A stretch of DNA of 48,917 nucleotides. Origin: Eisenbergiella sp963559585. GTDB taxonomy: Bacteria; Bacillota; Clostridia; Lachnospirales; Lachnospiraceae. The translations under genes and the position numbers were made by a program. Where the stretch lies: positions 1 to 48,917 of the forward strand of contig CAUWLJ010000016.1 of the NCBI GenBank assembly GCA_963559585.1. Direction: 5' to 3'. Every line of letters begins with the position of its first letter. Position 1 is the first letter of the stretch. A model generated the notes under the pieces. The model did no database searches. It had not been told where the DNA came from and was given only the letters and a program-made list of their open reading frames with translations. Shown piece after piece: positions 16,048 to 25,259 of the stretch.

Positions 16048-17877
16048 ATGGAAAAAAAGATCTTATGCTATACCAGGCGGCCGGAGGAGGACGGGATTTA
16101 TTCCCGCAAGCTGGCCGACAGCATGCATCTGGCCCTGGTGGAGGAGAGCGGAGCGTGTACGCCGCTCAATCACAATTCCGGTATTTTGTATGCCAAAGCC
16201 ACACAGCGCCACGACGGCGTGCTGGTGGCGAAAAGTCTGAAAAGTCCCTGGCTGTTTGCCATGGCGGACGGCGGTTTCGGGGTGCTTGCCGTGCGGACAG
16301 AGGCGGACGGAGCGCCCGATGCGGAGTCGGAGGGAAAGCTTTTGTTTTTCACATCCAGGGATCTGATCCGGTATCAGGAGCATAAGCTGCTGGATCTGGG
16401 CAGAGGAGAGCATATTCGGGAGGCGGCCTGCCGGTACGAGGGGAAGCGGTACATATTGGAGTGGAAGGAATGGGATGGAAGGTGCTTTCAGGCCGAGTTT
16501 GAAAGCTTTCCTGAAAAGGGCTTCCCGGAGGGAGCAGCCGTGTCGGCTGCAGAGAAGATGGAAATGAAGGCGGAACAGGATAAGCTGCTCCAAAAAGAGG
16601 CGCAGGACGGAGGGCTTGCGCTGCCCAAGGGGGCGAAGCCCTGCAATATTCTGTCTGTGCCCGCGGAGACTGCGGACAGGCTGGCTGTCAGGCTCCTTCC
16701 TCCTGTGAACACGGCCAACGAGGCGCCAAAGAGGGTGAGGGCTTCCTGTGCAGAGGAGCTTGCCGGGGTAAAGGCCACGGCGCGTTACAGCGACGGCACC
16801 AGTGTGGAAAAGCGTGTGGACTGGTGTGCCGGGGAGGTGGATTTCACCAGGCCGGGAACCTACCGGGTCACCGGGCGGGTGCATCAGGAGCGTTATGAAT
16901 TTCCCATTGCCTGGCACCGGGCGGATCCCTGCATCGGCAGATGGAAGGGAAAATACTATTTTATCGCAACCAACGATTATGACAACAACCACTCCATCTA
17001 TATCCGTGAGGCAGATACCATTCCCGGCCTGGTGACGGCGCAGGAGAGCCTGATCCTGGATACCTCCATGTATCCCCATCTGGGCAATCTTCTGTGGGCG
17101 CCGGAATTTCACATCATCAAGGACAGGCTGTATATTTTCCATGCGGGCACGCCCGGAGAGTTTGAGAAGGAGCAGTGCCATGTGATGGCTCTGAAGGAAA
17201 ACGGGAACCCCATGAAGGCCTCCGACTGGGAGATGCCGGTGCGGGTGGTGAGGAAGGACGGCAGTTACCTGTATAATGAGCAGGGGATCACGCTGGATAT
17301 GACCGAATGGGAGGTGGACGGCAGGTGCTATGCGGCCTGGTCCCAGCGGCAGTTTTTCCCGGTGGATCAGGGGGCGTGGCTGTATATTGCCGAGATCGAC
17401 CCGGATCAGCCCTGGAAGCTGATCTCAGATCCCGTCCTTCTGTCCATGCCGGAGTACGGCTGGGCCAACAATCATACCTTTGTGGACGAGGGGCCGTTTG
17501 CGCTGTTTGGAAAGGATAAAATTTTCCTCACCTTCTCCAGCGCGGCGGTGGACAGCACCTATGTAGTGGGCCTTCTGTCCGCAGACCTTTCCGCGGATCT
17601 GCTGGATCCTGCAAGCTGGACGAAGGAGAATTATCCGCTCATGTCCTCCAGAAGCAGGGAAGGGGAATTTGGGACGGGGCACAATTCCTATGTGACGGAT
17701 GAGGACGGACTGGTATGGAACGCTTACCATGGCCGCCCCGGCATAGAAGGGCCCAGAAGCTCCGGTCTGCGCCGGGTGCATTTCGGGCCGGAGGGTAATC
17801 CGGTCCTGGATCTGACGGAGGAGAGGGATCTGATTCCCGAACTGGCCTGGGTGAGCACGGAAGTGGTGGTGGAATAA
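16048..17877 (+). CDS. GH43-family protein with internal Ig-like domain, paralog 1
   Basis: A 609-residue protein in three parts. Residues 1-200 are an uncharacterised N-terminal region with beta-propeller-like strands (NHNSGILYAKAT). Residues 225-285 resemble a group-4 bacterial Ig-like domain (AGVKATARYSDGTSVEK). Residues 288-600 are a GH43 five-bladed propeller with proposed general base Asp293 (RADPCIG), pKa modulator Asp417 (ITLDMTEW) and general acid Glu481 (FVDEGPFAL), plus WAPEFH and GTGHNSY motifs. There is no signal peptide. It probably cleaves arabinosyl or xylosyl residues from imported oligosaccharides. The start at 16048 is preferred over 15997 and 16036 because those would bury the GGAGG site inside the gene. 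Paralogous to 43655-45349. Confidence 0.85.
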   Translation: MEKKILCYTRRPEEDGIYSRKLADSMHLALVEESGACTPLNHNSGILYAKATQRHDGVLVAKSLKSPWLFAMADGGFGVLAVRTEADGAPDAESEGKLLFFTSRDLIRYQEHKLLDLGRGEHIREAACRYEGKRYILEWKEWDGRCFQAEFESFPEKGFPEGAAVSAAEKMEMKAEQDKLLQKEAQDGGLALPKGAKPCNILSVPAETADRLAVRLLPPVNTANEAPKRVRASCAEELAGVKATARYSDGTSVEKRVDWCAGEVDFTRPGTYRVTGRVHQERYEFPIAWHRADPCIGRWKGKYYFIATNDYDNNHSIYIREADTIPGLVTAQESLILDTSMYPHLGNLLWAPEFHIIKDRLYIFHAGTPGEFEKEQCHVMALKENGNPMKASDWEMPVRVVRKDGSYLYNEQGITLDMTEWEVDGRCYAAWSQRQFFPVDQGAWLYIAEIDPDQPWKLISDPVLLSMPEYGWANNHTFVDEGPFALFGKDKIFLTFSSAAVDSTYVVGLLSADLSADLLDPASWTKENYPLMSSRSREGEFGTGHNSYVTDEDGLVWNAYHGRPGIEGPRSSGLRRVHFGPEGNPVLDLTEERDLIPELAWVSTEVVVE

Positions 17878-17971
17878 GAACCGGGCCGTGAGAGGCGGAA
17901 GAGGGCGCGGCCGGGACTGGGCCGGAGAGGATGCGGTGAAAGGGGGAAAAGGGCGCGGGCCGAAACAGGCG

Positions 17972-18862
17972 CTATTTCCCCTGTTCCCCTGCCTGCCGGA
18001 AGCGGCTGGGGCTTGTCCCGGTGAGCTGCTTGAACTGGCGGCAGAAGTGTTCCACATTTCGGTAGCCGCAGAATTCAGCCACGGAAGCCACCGTCTTTTC
18101 CGTGTAGAGGAGCTGATCCCTGGCCAGCCGGATGCGGGCGCGGATACAGTCGTCCATGCAGGAGAGACCGAAGGCGTCCCTGTAGAGGGTCTGCAGATAG
18201 CCTTCGGAAAGATGAAGCCTCTGCGCCATCACGGACACGCTCCAGGCCTCCTGCGGAGCGTTGTAGATGGCCTTGCGCAGAGCCAGCAGATCCTGGCTGC
18301 GGGAATGGGGCGGCCTGTGGGGGGTATATTTTCCGGCGGCCTCATTCAGCTCTGTGAAAAGAAGGGCGAGAAGCTGATCCACGATCCGCTCATTGTTGCT
18401 GCCCGGAAAGGAATTTTTCCAGGTGAGAAGCTGGAACAGGTTGTGGCAGTATTCTGCATCGGCCAGTGAAAAAGGCGTTCCCAGCAGAGGAAAGGTGAGA
18501 ACGGCCTCCTCGTCGGAATCGAAACGGCACCAGTCGTTTTCATAGCGGTCTCCGCAGGCCTGATAATGGATGGGCATACCGGGTGCGTACAGCACGGCGG
18601 AGCCGGCCGGGTACTCCCGCAGGAGCGCCTGACGCTCCTGCAAAGATGACTGGCATTCCTGCGGGGGCGGCCGGTGCCCTTCCGGCAGGAGGGCGGCGCT
18701 TTCCTTCTGGCATTCCTCTGCCGGAAGGCTGTCCCGGGGCACTGAAAAAAGGGCAGGGGTGCGGGTGAGCACCAGCAGCCAGCAGTCGTGTCCCTGGGGA
18801 ACGTGAAAAACAAAATCCTGTGTATGCCTGGCGTCGTATTCCACATAGCGGATATGATTCAT
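17972..18862 (-). CDS. AraC-family transcriptional regulator
   Basis: A 296-residue regulator. Residues 1-170 form the ligand-sensing part, which contains a Pro/Glu/Gln-rich insertion (about 47-75) unusual for the family. Residues 195-290 carry two helix-turn-helix motifs (VSVMAQRLHLSEGYLQTLYRD and SVAEFCGYRNVEHFCRQFKQ) ending in TGTSPSRFRQ. GTGAGGT precedes the ATG on the minus strand. It is divergent from the GH43/SGNH operon across 108 bases, so it most likely activates that operon in response to a sugar. It converges on the preceding GH43 gene with no clear terminator in the 94-base gap. Confidence 0.9.
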   Translation of the reverse strand: MNHIRYVEYDARHTQDFVFHVPQGHDCWLLVLTRTPALFSVPRDSLPAEECQKESAALLPEGHRPPPQECQSSLQERQALLREYPAGSAVLYAPGMPIHYQACGDRYENDWCRFDSDEEAVLTFPLLGTPFSLADAEYCHNLFQLLTWKNSFPGSNNERIVDQLLALLFTELNEAAGKYTPHRPPHSRSQDLLALRKAIYNAPQEAWSVSVMAQRLHLSEGYLQTLYRDAFGLSCMDDCIRARIRLARDQLLYTEKTVASVAEFCGYRNVEHFCRQFKQLTGTSPSRFRQAGEQGK

Positions 18863-18970
18863 GGTTACCTCACATTCTTTGGGCCGGCGGTGAAAAGGCT
18901 CGTTTGATCGTGAAAAGTATACTTCATATAAAAGAAACAGTCAACGCGATGGAAAGGAGATATTACAATT

Positions 18971-20386
18971 ATGAAGAAACAGGCATTGAATCCCTATCTG
19001 CCCTCCTGGGAATACATACCGGACGGAGAGCCGTATGTATTTGACGGGAGAGTGTACGTGTACGGCTCCCATGACCGTTTCCGCGGCCACGCCTACTGTC
19101 TGAACGATTATGTGTGCTGGTCGGCACCGGAGGATGACCTGGGCGACTGGCGTTATGAGGGCGTGATCTATCGGAAAACCCAGGACCCTCTCAACCCTGA
19201 CGGCATGATGTGCCTCTATGCGCCGGATGTGACGGTGGGGCCTGACGGCAGATACTATCTGTACTATGTGCTGGACAAGGTATCGGTGGTATCCGTGGCT
19301 GTGTGCGACACTCCTGCCGGACAGTACGAATTCTACGGCTATGTGCATTATCCCGACGGTACCCGTCTGGGAGAGCGGGAAGGGGATGAGCCCCAGTTTG
19401 ATCCGGGGGTGCTGACCGAAGGGGAGAAAACCTATCTGTACACGGGCTTCTGCGCCATCGGGGACACCTCCAGGACAGGCCCCATGGGAACGGTGCTTTC
19501 CTCGGATATGCTCACCATCCTGGAGGGGCCTGTGAACATTGCGCCCAGCCAGCCCTACAGCGCGGGCAGCAGCTTCGAGGGACATGAGTTCTTTGAAGCT
19601 CCCTCCATCAGAAGGAAGGGAGATACCTATTATTTTATCTATTCCTCCATCGCCATGCACGAGCTGTGCTATGCCACAAGCACGGATCCCATGAAGGGCT
19701 TCGTTTACGGGGGCGTGATCGTGAGCAACGCGGATCTGCATATCGATACCTACAAGCCTGCGGAGCGGACTATGGCTTACGGCGGGAACAACCATGGAAG
19801 CATCGTGGAGATTGCAGGGAAATGGTATATTTTCTATCACAGGCAGACGGATGGAACCAATTTCAGCAGGCAGGGCTGCATCGAGGAGATTTCCTTCCGG
19901 GAGGACGGCAGCATTGTGCAGGCGGAGATTACCTCCTGCGGAGCCAACGGCGGCCCGCTGATCGGCAAAGGGCAGTATCCGGCTTATCTGGCCTGCCATC
20001 TGTTCGCCAACGATCCGGCGCTCACCACAGGCGCGCCCGGAGAGTGGATGGACTGCCGTTTCCCCAAAGTGACCCAGGACGGAAAGGACGGGGATGAGGA
20101 GATCGGTTACGTGGCTAATCTGCGGGACGGAGCCCATGCCGGCTTTAAATATTTTGACTGTAAGGGTATTACCAGCGTGGCAGTCCGTGTGCGTGGCTAC
20201 TGCAAGGGAGCCATCGGCGTGAAAACCGGCTGGGACGGAGAGGCGCTGGGCTGGATCCCTGTGGAATTTACCAACGAGTGGAAGGAATACAGGGCGGATA
20301 TTGCCATACCGGATGGAGTGCATTCGCTGTATTTTGTGTATAAGGGAACGGGAGCGGCCAATCTGGCCTCCTTTGAGCTTGGTTAA
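18971..20386 (+). CDS. GH43-family glycosidase with C-terminal carbohydrate-binding-like domain
   Basis: A 471-residue GH43 protein: five-bladed propeller at residues 1-310 and a CBM6-like beta-sandwich from about 330 to the end (FKYFDCKGITSVAVRVRG ... YFVYKGTGAANLASFEL). Proposed general acid is Glu209 in FFEAPSIRRKGDTYYF; the metal-site histidine lies in YGGNNHGSI. Family members are beta-xylosidases or arabinofuranosidases; specificity cannot be chosen from sequence alone. No signal peptide. AAAGGAGAT precedes the start. An SGNH esterase follows after 42 bases, so together they likely strip both sugar and acyl side groups. Confidence 0.88.
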   Translation: MKKQALNPYLPSWEYIPDGEPYVFDGRVYVYGSHDRFRGHAYCLNDYVCWSAPEDDLGDWRYEGVIYRKTQDPLNPDGMMCLYAPDVTVGPDGRYYLYYVLDKVSVVSVAVCDTPAGQYEFYGYVHYPDGTRLGEREGDEPQFDPGVLTEGEKTYLYTGFCAIGDTSRTGPMGTVLSSDMLTILEGPVNIAPSQPYSAGSSFEGHEFFEAPSIRRKGDTYYFIYSSIAMHELCYATSTDPMKGFVYGGVIVSNADLHIDTYKPAERTMAYGGNNHGSIVEIAGKWYIFYHRQTDGTNFSRQGCIEEISFREDGSIVQAEITSCGANGGPLIGKGQYPAYLACHLFANDPALTTGAPGEWMDCRFPKVTQDGKDGDEEIGYVANLRDGAHAGFKYFDCKGITSVAVRVRGYCKGAIGVKTGWDGEALGWIPVEFTNEWKEYRADIAIPDGVHSLYFVYKGTGAANLASFELG

Positions 20387-20428
20387 AGAGGCGGCGGAGA
20401 GCGTCTCTGTTTCGGAAGGGAGAGGAAA

Positions 20429-21499
20429 ATGAGGGATTGGATGCGCCCGGTATGGGCAGGGGGAAACATAATCAGGGAAACCTTTGCCATGGTGGAGGAG
20501 GACGGTGTCTGTGCCGCGCCCTTCCTTTATGAGCCGGAGGAAATACTGGCCGTAGAAGGCTATGACGGTACGCGGACCTATGAAATGGGAAAGGACTGTA
20601 CGGTGGAGGACGGAAAGCTGGTGCTGACAGCAGACAGCGATATTCCCCGCGCGCAGTGGGAGGACTTTTATTACTCGTCCCATGAGGCTGCGATGGAGGG
20701 GCAGAAGCGCACGGACATGAATTTCGGCCCGGTGAACACCACGGACGGAAGGTATGTGATCCTGGATGCCATCGGGCATCCTGAGCTGGTAACACGCTTC
20801 CAGCTGGCAGTCACCTATCGGACGAAGGAGGAGTGGCCGGGAGAAATGCCGTCCTCCGGCCTGGAGTATCTGCCTCGTTTCCGGGAAAAGCTGGAGAAAA
20901 AGGAGCCGGTGAGGCTCCTTCTCTACGGGGACAGTATCTCCTGTGGCTTTGACTGCAGCGGCATGTACGGCCAGAAGCCGGGGCAGCCCATCTGGCCGGA
21001 GCTGGTGAAGGATGATCTGGAGCAGTATTACGGTGTGAAGATGGAACTGATCAACACATCTGTGGGAGGCGTGGCCTCTGACTGGGCACTGGAGCATGTG
21101 CAGGAGAGGGTCTGCGCTCATCGGCCCGACCTGGTGTGGCTGGGCTTTGGGATGAATGACCGCTGTCCGGGAGTGGAATATGCTCAGAAAACAAAGAGCC
21201 TGATGGAGGCAGTCAGAAGCGGCTGCCCTGAGACGGAATTCGTCCTCATGGCAACCACCCTCCCCAACCCTCTGGTAAAGACAGCTCCCTTCCATTTCTG
21301 GGCGTATCAGGATGAGTATACAGATGCCTTACAGACGCTGTGCGGACCCGGCGCGGTGCTGGCGGATGTTCAGGGCGTACAGAAGACCCTGATGCAGAGG
21401 AAGAGATATATTGATATGACGGGAAACCTGCTCAACCATCCCAACGATTATCTGGCCAGGATCCAGGCCCAGGTGGTGGCTGCTGTGCTGAAGCCCTGA
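20429..21499 (+). CDS. SGNH/GDSL carbohydrate esterase
   Basis: A 356-residue protein with an N-terminal beta-rich domain (1-155) and a C-terminal SGNH hydrolase domain. The nucleophile is Ser169 in LLYGDSISCGFD; block II is SVGGVASDW, block III is GFGMNDR, and the catalytic His is His337 in LLNHPNDYLAR. This layout resembles acetyl-xylan and other polysaccharide deacetylases. No signal peptide is visible, so it would deacetylate imported oligosaccharides before glycosidases act. Second gene of the GH43 operon; GGGAGAGG lies before the start. Confidence 0.86.
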   Translation: MRDWMRPVWAGGNIIRETFAMVEEDGVCAAPFLYEPEEILAVEGYDGTRTYEMGKDCTVEDGKLVLTADSDIPRAQWEDFYYSSHEAAMEGQKRTDMNFGPVNTTDGRYVILDAIGHPELVTRFQLAVTYRTKEEWPGEMPSSGLEYLPRFREKLEKKEPVRLLLYGDSISCGFDCSGMYGQKPGQPIWPELVKDDLEQYYGVKMELINTSVGGVASDWALEHVQERVCAHRPDLVWLGFGMNDRCPGVEYAQKTKSLMEAVRSGCPETEFVLMATTLPNPLVKTAPFHFWAYQDEYTDALQTLCGPGAVLADVQGVQKTLMQRKRYIDMTGNLLNHPNDYLARIQAQVVAAVLKP

Positions 21500-21561
21500 G
21501 CGGAGAGGCCGGATTACTGCTCTGTGTAAAAATTTTACTAAATTTTTCGTGGAAATGCGCC

Positions 21562-21590
21562 TTGTTATTTGAAATTGTGCCTGTTATAAT
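21562..21590 (+). promoter_or_regulatory. Promoter of the LacI-family gene
   Basis: TTGTTA (21562-21567) and TATAAT (21585-21590) with a 17-base spacer. The -10 is perfect and the -35 matches four of six positions. The operator starts four bases downstream. Confidence 0.7.
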
Positions 21591-21594
21591 AAAG

Positions 21595-21606
21595 TTTATC
21601 GTTAAA
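21595..21606. promoter_or_regulatory. LacI-type operator TTTATCGTTAAA
   Basis: A near-palindrome centred on CG, the usual signature of LacI/GalR operators. It lies between the -10 box and the LacI start, consistent with autorepression. Its exact reverse complement occurs at 23084-23095, and a perfectly symmetric version at 43625-43636. Confidence 0.75.
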
Positions 21607-21639
21607 ATAAACGGGGAATACCAGAGAAGGGAGACAGGC

Positions 21640-22692
21640 ATGGTAACACTGAAGGAGATCGCAAAGGAATGCAATGTTTCCGCAACGACCGTTTCCAATA
21701 TCCTGAATGGAAAAAACAATGTAAGTGAGGAAACCAGGAAAAGGGTGATGGAGGTGGTACAGCTGCGGGGGTATCAGCCAAACTACATCGCCCAGGGGCT
21801 GCGCAACCGCCGGACGAAGATGATCGGTATTATCGCAGAGGACGTGGCCCAGTTTTCCACGCCGGTTATCATGGAAGGCATTATGGAGTATTTTGAAGAG
21901 GCGGGGTATCGTACCATGATTGAAAACCTGCGTCTGTATGCCAGGTGGGGGGATTCCTGGTACGAGGATGAGGGAGCGTACCGTTCGGTTCTGGAGCCTG
22001 CACTTCAGGAGCTTATCTCCATCAAGGTGGACGGATTGATCTATATTGCGGGCCATGCCAGGATATTGAGAAGCTTTTCCGGTGAAACCGCGATCCCGTC
22101 TGTGATGGTGTATGCTTATACGGATTCTCCCCGCGTGCCGTCGGTGGTGATCGATGATGAACAGGGCGCTTATGATATGACGAAGTACCTGATCTCCATG
22201 GGGCATCAGAGGATTGCTGTGCTGGGAGGCCGGGAGGACAACATTCATACGCAGAAGCGTTTGAAGGGATACCAGAGAGCGCTGTTTGAATCACGGCTCC
22301 TATATAATCCGGAATGGGTTTTTTATGGAAACTGGCAGAAGGATTCCGGGTATGAAGCGGCGGAGAAGCTGTATCGTACCGGGGCTACGGCAATTTTCTG
22401 TATGTCGGACCGGATGGCGGGGGGTGTGTACGAGTACTTTTATGAGAACGGGATCAGAGTGGGGGAGGATATTTCTGTTGCCGGTTTTGATAATCAGGAG
22501 ATGGCAGAATTCTTCAGCCCGGGGCTGACTACCATGGAGCTGAATCTGCGCCACATCGGGTATGAAGCCGGAAAACTGATGATTGACAGGCTGGCAGAGG
22601 GGAAAAAGGAAGAAAGAGCGGATGCAGGGCAGGCGCTGGAGCTGTATATTCCCTGTAATTTCATAGAGCGCAGGTCGGTGAAGCGCGTGTAA
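21640..22692 (+). CDS. LacI-family transcriptional regulator
   Basis: A 350-residue regulator. The LacI helix-turn-helix is at residues 1-55 (TLKEIAKECNVSATTVSNIL, then the hinge region YQPNYIAQGLR). Residues 60-340 are a periplasmic-binding-protein-like sugar sensor. The start at 21640 follows GAAGGGAG and starts three residues before the first helix; the longer frame from 21562 overlaps the promoter and is rejected. Matching operator palindromes at its own promoter, at the first ABC operon and at the GH43/esterase/GH39 operon suggest it represses the xylan island until an imported oligosaccharide binds. A strong terminator follows. Confidence 0.92.
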   Translation: MVTLKEIAKECNVSATTVSNILNGKNNVSEETRKRVMEVVQLRGYQPNYIAQGLRNRRTKMIGIIAEDVAQFSTPVIMEGIMEYFEEAGYRTMIENLRLYARWGDSWYEDEGAYRSVLEPALQELISIKVDGLIYIAGHARILRSFSGETAIPSVMVYAYTDSPRVPSVVIDDEQGAYDMTKYLISMGHQRIAVLGGREDNIHTQKRLKGYQRALFESRLLYNPEWVFYGNWQKDSGYEAAEKLYRTGATAIFCMSDRMAGGVYEYFYENGIRVGEDISVAGFDNQEMAEFFSPGLTTMELNLRHIGYEAGKLMIDRLAEGKKEERADAGQALELYIPCNFIERRSVKRV

Positions 22693-22737
22693 GCCTTTGG
22701 AACCGTGTGGAGAAGCGGGATAGAGGTTTGGAAAAAA

Positions 22738-22782
22738 GGCCGGGAATGAAAAAGCGGAAAGCTTTTGATTCCCGGTCTTTTT
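22738..22782 (+). terminator. Rho-independent terminator of the LacI gene
   Basis: Arms 22738-22755 and 22761-22777 form a long stem (CCGGGAAT ... ATTCCCGG) with inner AAAGC/GCTTT, then TTTTT. The rest of the 22693-23357 gap holds an AT-rich stretch, the ABC promoter and operator, and a leader of about 280 bases. Confidence 0.85.
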
Positions 22783-23037
22783 GTGTAAGCAGGAATGGGC
22801 TGTCTTTCGCCGGACTGCGGAGAACAGGGAGACACCGCTGACCGGCCGGCGGTGTGGGATACTGCCTCGGACAGAACCTGAACGCCCTGATCCGATAACG
22901 GCGATGTATAAAACGATTAAATTATTTTTATGTATGCGATAATTATACAAAAGCCATTAATATAAGGCGTTTTGCAAGAAAATTGAATAGAAATATTGTT
23001 GAATATGTGAGAAAATATGGCTAAATAAAATATTTTA

Positions 23038-23067
23038 TTGACAAATATATGCGGGGGGGGGTATAAT
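23038..23067 (+). promoter_or_regulatory. Sigma-A promoter of ABC operon 1 with a G9 spacer tract
   Basis: Consensus TTGACA (23038-23043) and TATAAT (23062-23067) with an 18-base spacer. The spacer contains nine consecutive G (23053-23061). Loss of one G would give the optimal 17-base spacing. The LacI-type operator begins 16 bases past the -10 box. Confidence 0.85.
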
Positions 23068-23083
23068 TCGTGTACAAGATAAG

Positions 23084-23095
23084 TTTAACGATAAA
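23084..23095. promoter_or_regulatory. LacI-type operator TTTAACGATAAA
   Basis: Exact reverse complement of the operator at 21595-21606. It overlaps or immediately follows the predicted transcription start of ABC operon 1, a classic roadblock or repression position. Confidence 0.75.
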
Positions 23096-23204
23096 TAAAC
23101 ATGGCAGAGCCGTACATTTTAATGAAATTATGTTCACATTACATGACCGTTTTCTGCTGTCTGACGGGATGATAAGACACAGTAGAAAATCGGTGGAGAG
23201 AAGG

Positions 23205-23249
23205 ATGCAGAGAACAGCTTTGAGGATCCTGAGAATGTTCATGATGTGA
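23205..23249 (+). CDS. Possible short leader peptide
   Basis: A 14-residue frame (MQRTALRILRMFMM) inside the untranslated leader of ABC operon 1, with GGAGAGAAGG directly upstream of its ATG. It is too short to judge by composition and no attenuator hairpin was identified after it, so it may be chance. Confidence 0.25.
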   Translation: MQRTALRILRMFMM

Positions 23250-23357
23250 CCGTCAGATATGAGGGGGCGTCGGAGCATTTTAAATACTCGGCACCGGCAC
23301 ATTCCGTGAGCGTACTTCGGCTTTCCAAAAAACAGGAGAAATAAGGGGAGGTAGCAG

Positions 23358-24278
23358 ATGAGCTTATTTAAAGACAAAAAGAAGTGGCATTCGTTCAAAC
23401 TGTTCTTATTTATCGTACCGTTTTTGATTCTGGTGCTGATGTTTTCCTACTATCCGCTGTACGGATGGATGTATGCCTTTTATGACTACAGACCGCCGCG
23501 CCCTCTGTCGGATGCGGAGTTTGTGGGGTTGAAATGGTTCAAGTCCCTGGTGGAAAACGAGGTTAAGGTCAAACAGCTTCTTCAGGTTCTGGCCAACACC
23601 TTTGCCATGAGCGCGATCACCCTGGGAACCTCCTGGCTGCCCATGTTCTTTGCGGTATTCCTGAATGAGATCCGTTGTGTTCCTTTCAGAAAGTTCGTGC
23701 AGACTGTAACCACCCTGCCCAACTTCATCAGCTGGGTTCTGGTGTACTCTGTGGCTTTCTGCCTGTTTAACAGCACCGGCATGGTGAACACTGTGCTGAT
23801 AAACCTGGGGATCATTGAAGAACCGATTCTTCTTCTGCAGTCCTCCAGCCATGTCTGGCTGACCCAGTGGCTGTGGCTGACGTGGAAGAACCTGGGATGG
23901 TCGGCAATTATGTACATAGCGGCTATTTCCAGTATTGATGACGAGCTGTTTCAGGCGGCCAAGGTGGACGGGGCAACCAGGATGCAGATCATCCGCCATA
24001 TTACGATTCCCAGTCTGCTGCCAACCTTCTTCGTCCTGCTGATGATGAACATTGGACATTTCCTTTCCAATGGCATGGAGCAGTATTATGTGTTCCAGAA
24101 CGCATTTAATAAAGAGAAGATCCAGGTGCTTGACCTGTACGTTTATAACCTGGCGATGGGAAGCGGAAGCTATTCCGTATCCGTAGCGCTGAGTATGCTT
24201 AAGAGCTTGATCAGCGTGGTTCTGTTGATGGTTGCGAATACAGTTTCCAAGATTACACGCGGCGAAAGCTTCCTGTAA
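23358..24278 (+). CDS. ABC sugar transporter permease, LplB type (importer 1)
   Basis: A 306-residue inner-membrane permease with six predicted helices. The cytoplasmic EAA loop that docks the ATPase is visible as QAAKVDGATRMQIIRHITIPSL near residues 195-216. The N-terminus with KLFLFIVPFLILVLMFSYYPLYGW is typical of the LplB/YtcP-type oligosaccharide permeases. GGGGAGG precedes the ATG. First gene of the importer 1 operon, under the LacI-controlled promoter. No ATPase gene is present, so it probably relies on a shared MsmX-like ATPase encoded elsewhere. Confidence 0.92.
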   Translation: MSLFKDKKKWHSFKLFLFIVPFLILVLMFSYYPLYGWMYAFYDYRPPRPLSDAEFVGLKWFKSLVENEVKVKQLLQVLANTFAMSAITLGTSWLPMFFAVFLNEIRCVPFRKFVQTVTTLPNFISWVLVYSVAFCLFNSTGMVNTVLINLGIIEEPILLLQSSSHVWLTQWLWLTWKNLGWSAIMYIAAISSIDDELFQAAKVDGATRMQIIRHITIPSLLPTFFVLLMMNIGHFLSNGMEQYYVFQNAFNKEKIQVLDLYVYNLAMGSGSYSVSVALSMLKSLISVVLLMVANTVSKITRGESFL

Positions 24279-24299
24279 CAGACCGGAAAGGAGAAGGCT

Positions 24300-25220
24300 A
24301 TGAATAAAGAAGTGAAAAAGCACAAAATGCACGAGAGCGTTGGAGATCGTATGGTCAGCGTGATCTGCTACATTGTATTTGCCATCGCAGCGCTTCTGTG
24401 CATTTATCCCTTTTACTATATTTTTATCAATACCATCAGCGCCAATGATTTAAGCTCCCGGGGCGCCATCCTGTTCTGGCCGCAGCAGATCCATTTTAAA
24501 AACTATACCAGCGCCATGAAAATAGACGGGCTGCTTCAGGCGGGTCTGATCTCTGTCTCACGTACCGTGATCGGAACCATTGGCACGGTGAGCGCCTCCG
24601 CATTTCTTGGCTTCATGTTCACCCAGGAGAAGATGTGGCACAGGAAGCTCTGGTATCGCCTGGTGGTGGCGACCATGTACTTTAACGCAGGTATCATTCC
24701 CTGGTTTCTGGTGATGAAGAATATGGGGCTGACCAATAATTTCTGGGGCTATATCCTTCCCGCGATTGTGTCTCCCTTCCACATCGTGCTGACCAAAACC
24801 TTTGTGGAATCCATTCCCAAGGAGCTGCAGGAGGCGGCGGAGATTGACGGCGCAGGCGTTATGACCATTTTCTTTAAGGTTATGATCCCGGTAATTAAGC
24901 CCATTATGGCTACAGTTGCTATCTTTGCGGCGGTAAATCAGTGGAATGCGTTCCAGGACACCCTGCTTTTGATGACGGATACCAAGCTGTATCCCCTGCA
25001 GTTCGTACTGTATCAGTATCTGAACCAGGCAAGCTCCCTGTCGGCGCTGGTGAACAGCAACAGCTCCACTTCCCTGGCAGCGGCGGCAGCCACATCCCAG
25101 ACGGCAAACAGCGTGCGTATGACGATCACGGTTATCGTGGTTCTGCCGATTATGCTGGTTTACCCGTTCTTCCAGAAGTATTTTGTAAAGGGTATTATGA
25201 TCGGAGCAGTAAAGGGATAA
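24300..25220 (+). CDS. ABC sugar transporter permease, LplC type (importer 1)
   Basis: A 306-residue partner permease with six predicted helices and an EAA loop reading EAAEIDGAGVMTIFFKVMIP near residues 178-197. It ends FFQKYFVKGIMIGAVKG, the standard C-terminus of this family. It lies 21 bases after the first permease with GGAGAAGG before the start, so the two are translated from one message and form the membrane heterodimer of importer 1. The following 86 bases carry a short hairpin before the binding-protein gene. Confidence 0.92.
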   Translation: MNKEVKKHKMHESVGDRMVSVICYIVFAIAALLCIYPFYYIFINTISANDLSSRGAILFWPQQIHFKNYTSAMKIDGLLQAGLISVSRTVIGTIGTVSASAFLGFMFTQEKMWHRKLWYRLVVATMYFNAGIIPWFLVMKNMGLTNNFWGYILPAIVSPFHIVLTKTFVESIPKELQEAAEIDGAGVMTIFFKVMIPVIKPIMATVAIFAAVNQWNAFQDTLLLMTDTKLYPLQFVLYQYLNQASSLSALVNSNSSTSLAAAAATSQTANSVRMTITVIVVLPIMLVYPFFQKYFVKGIMIGAVKG

Positions 25221-25259
25221 GCGGAATTGGCGTTCTGACCGGGTATCATGTGATAAGCG

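Noticed and set aside
18941..21295. A 784-codon open frame on the minus strand
   Set aside because: It lies antisense to the GH43 and SGNH genes, which have complete catalytic motifs and ribosome-binding sites. Long antisense frames are expected in GC-rich coding DNA, and its translation is rich in His, Gln and Leu with no recognisable domain.
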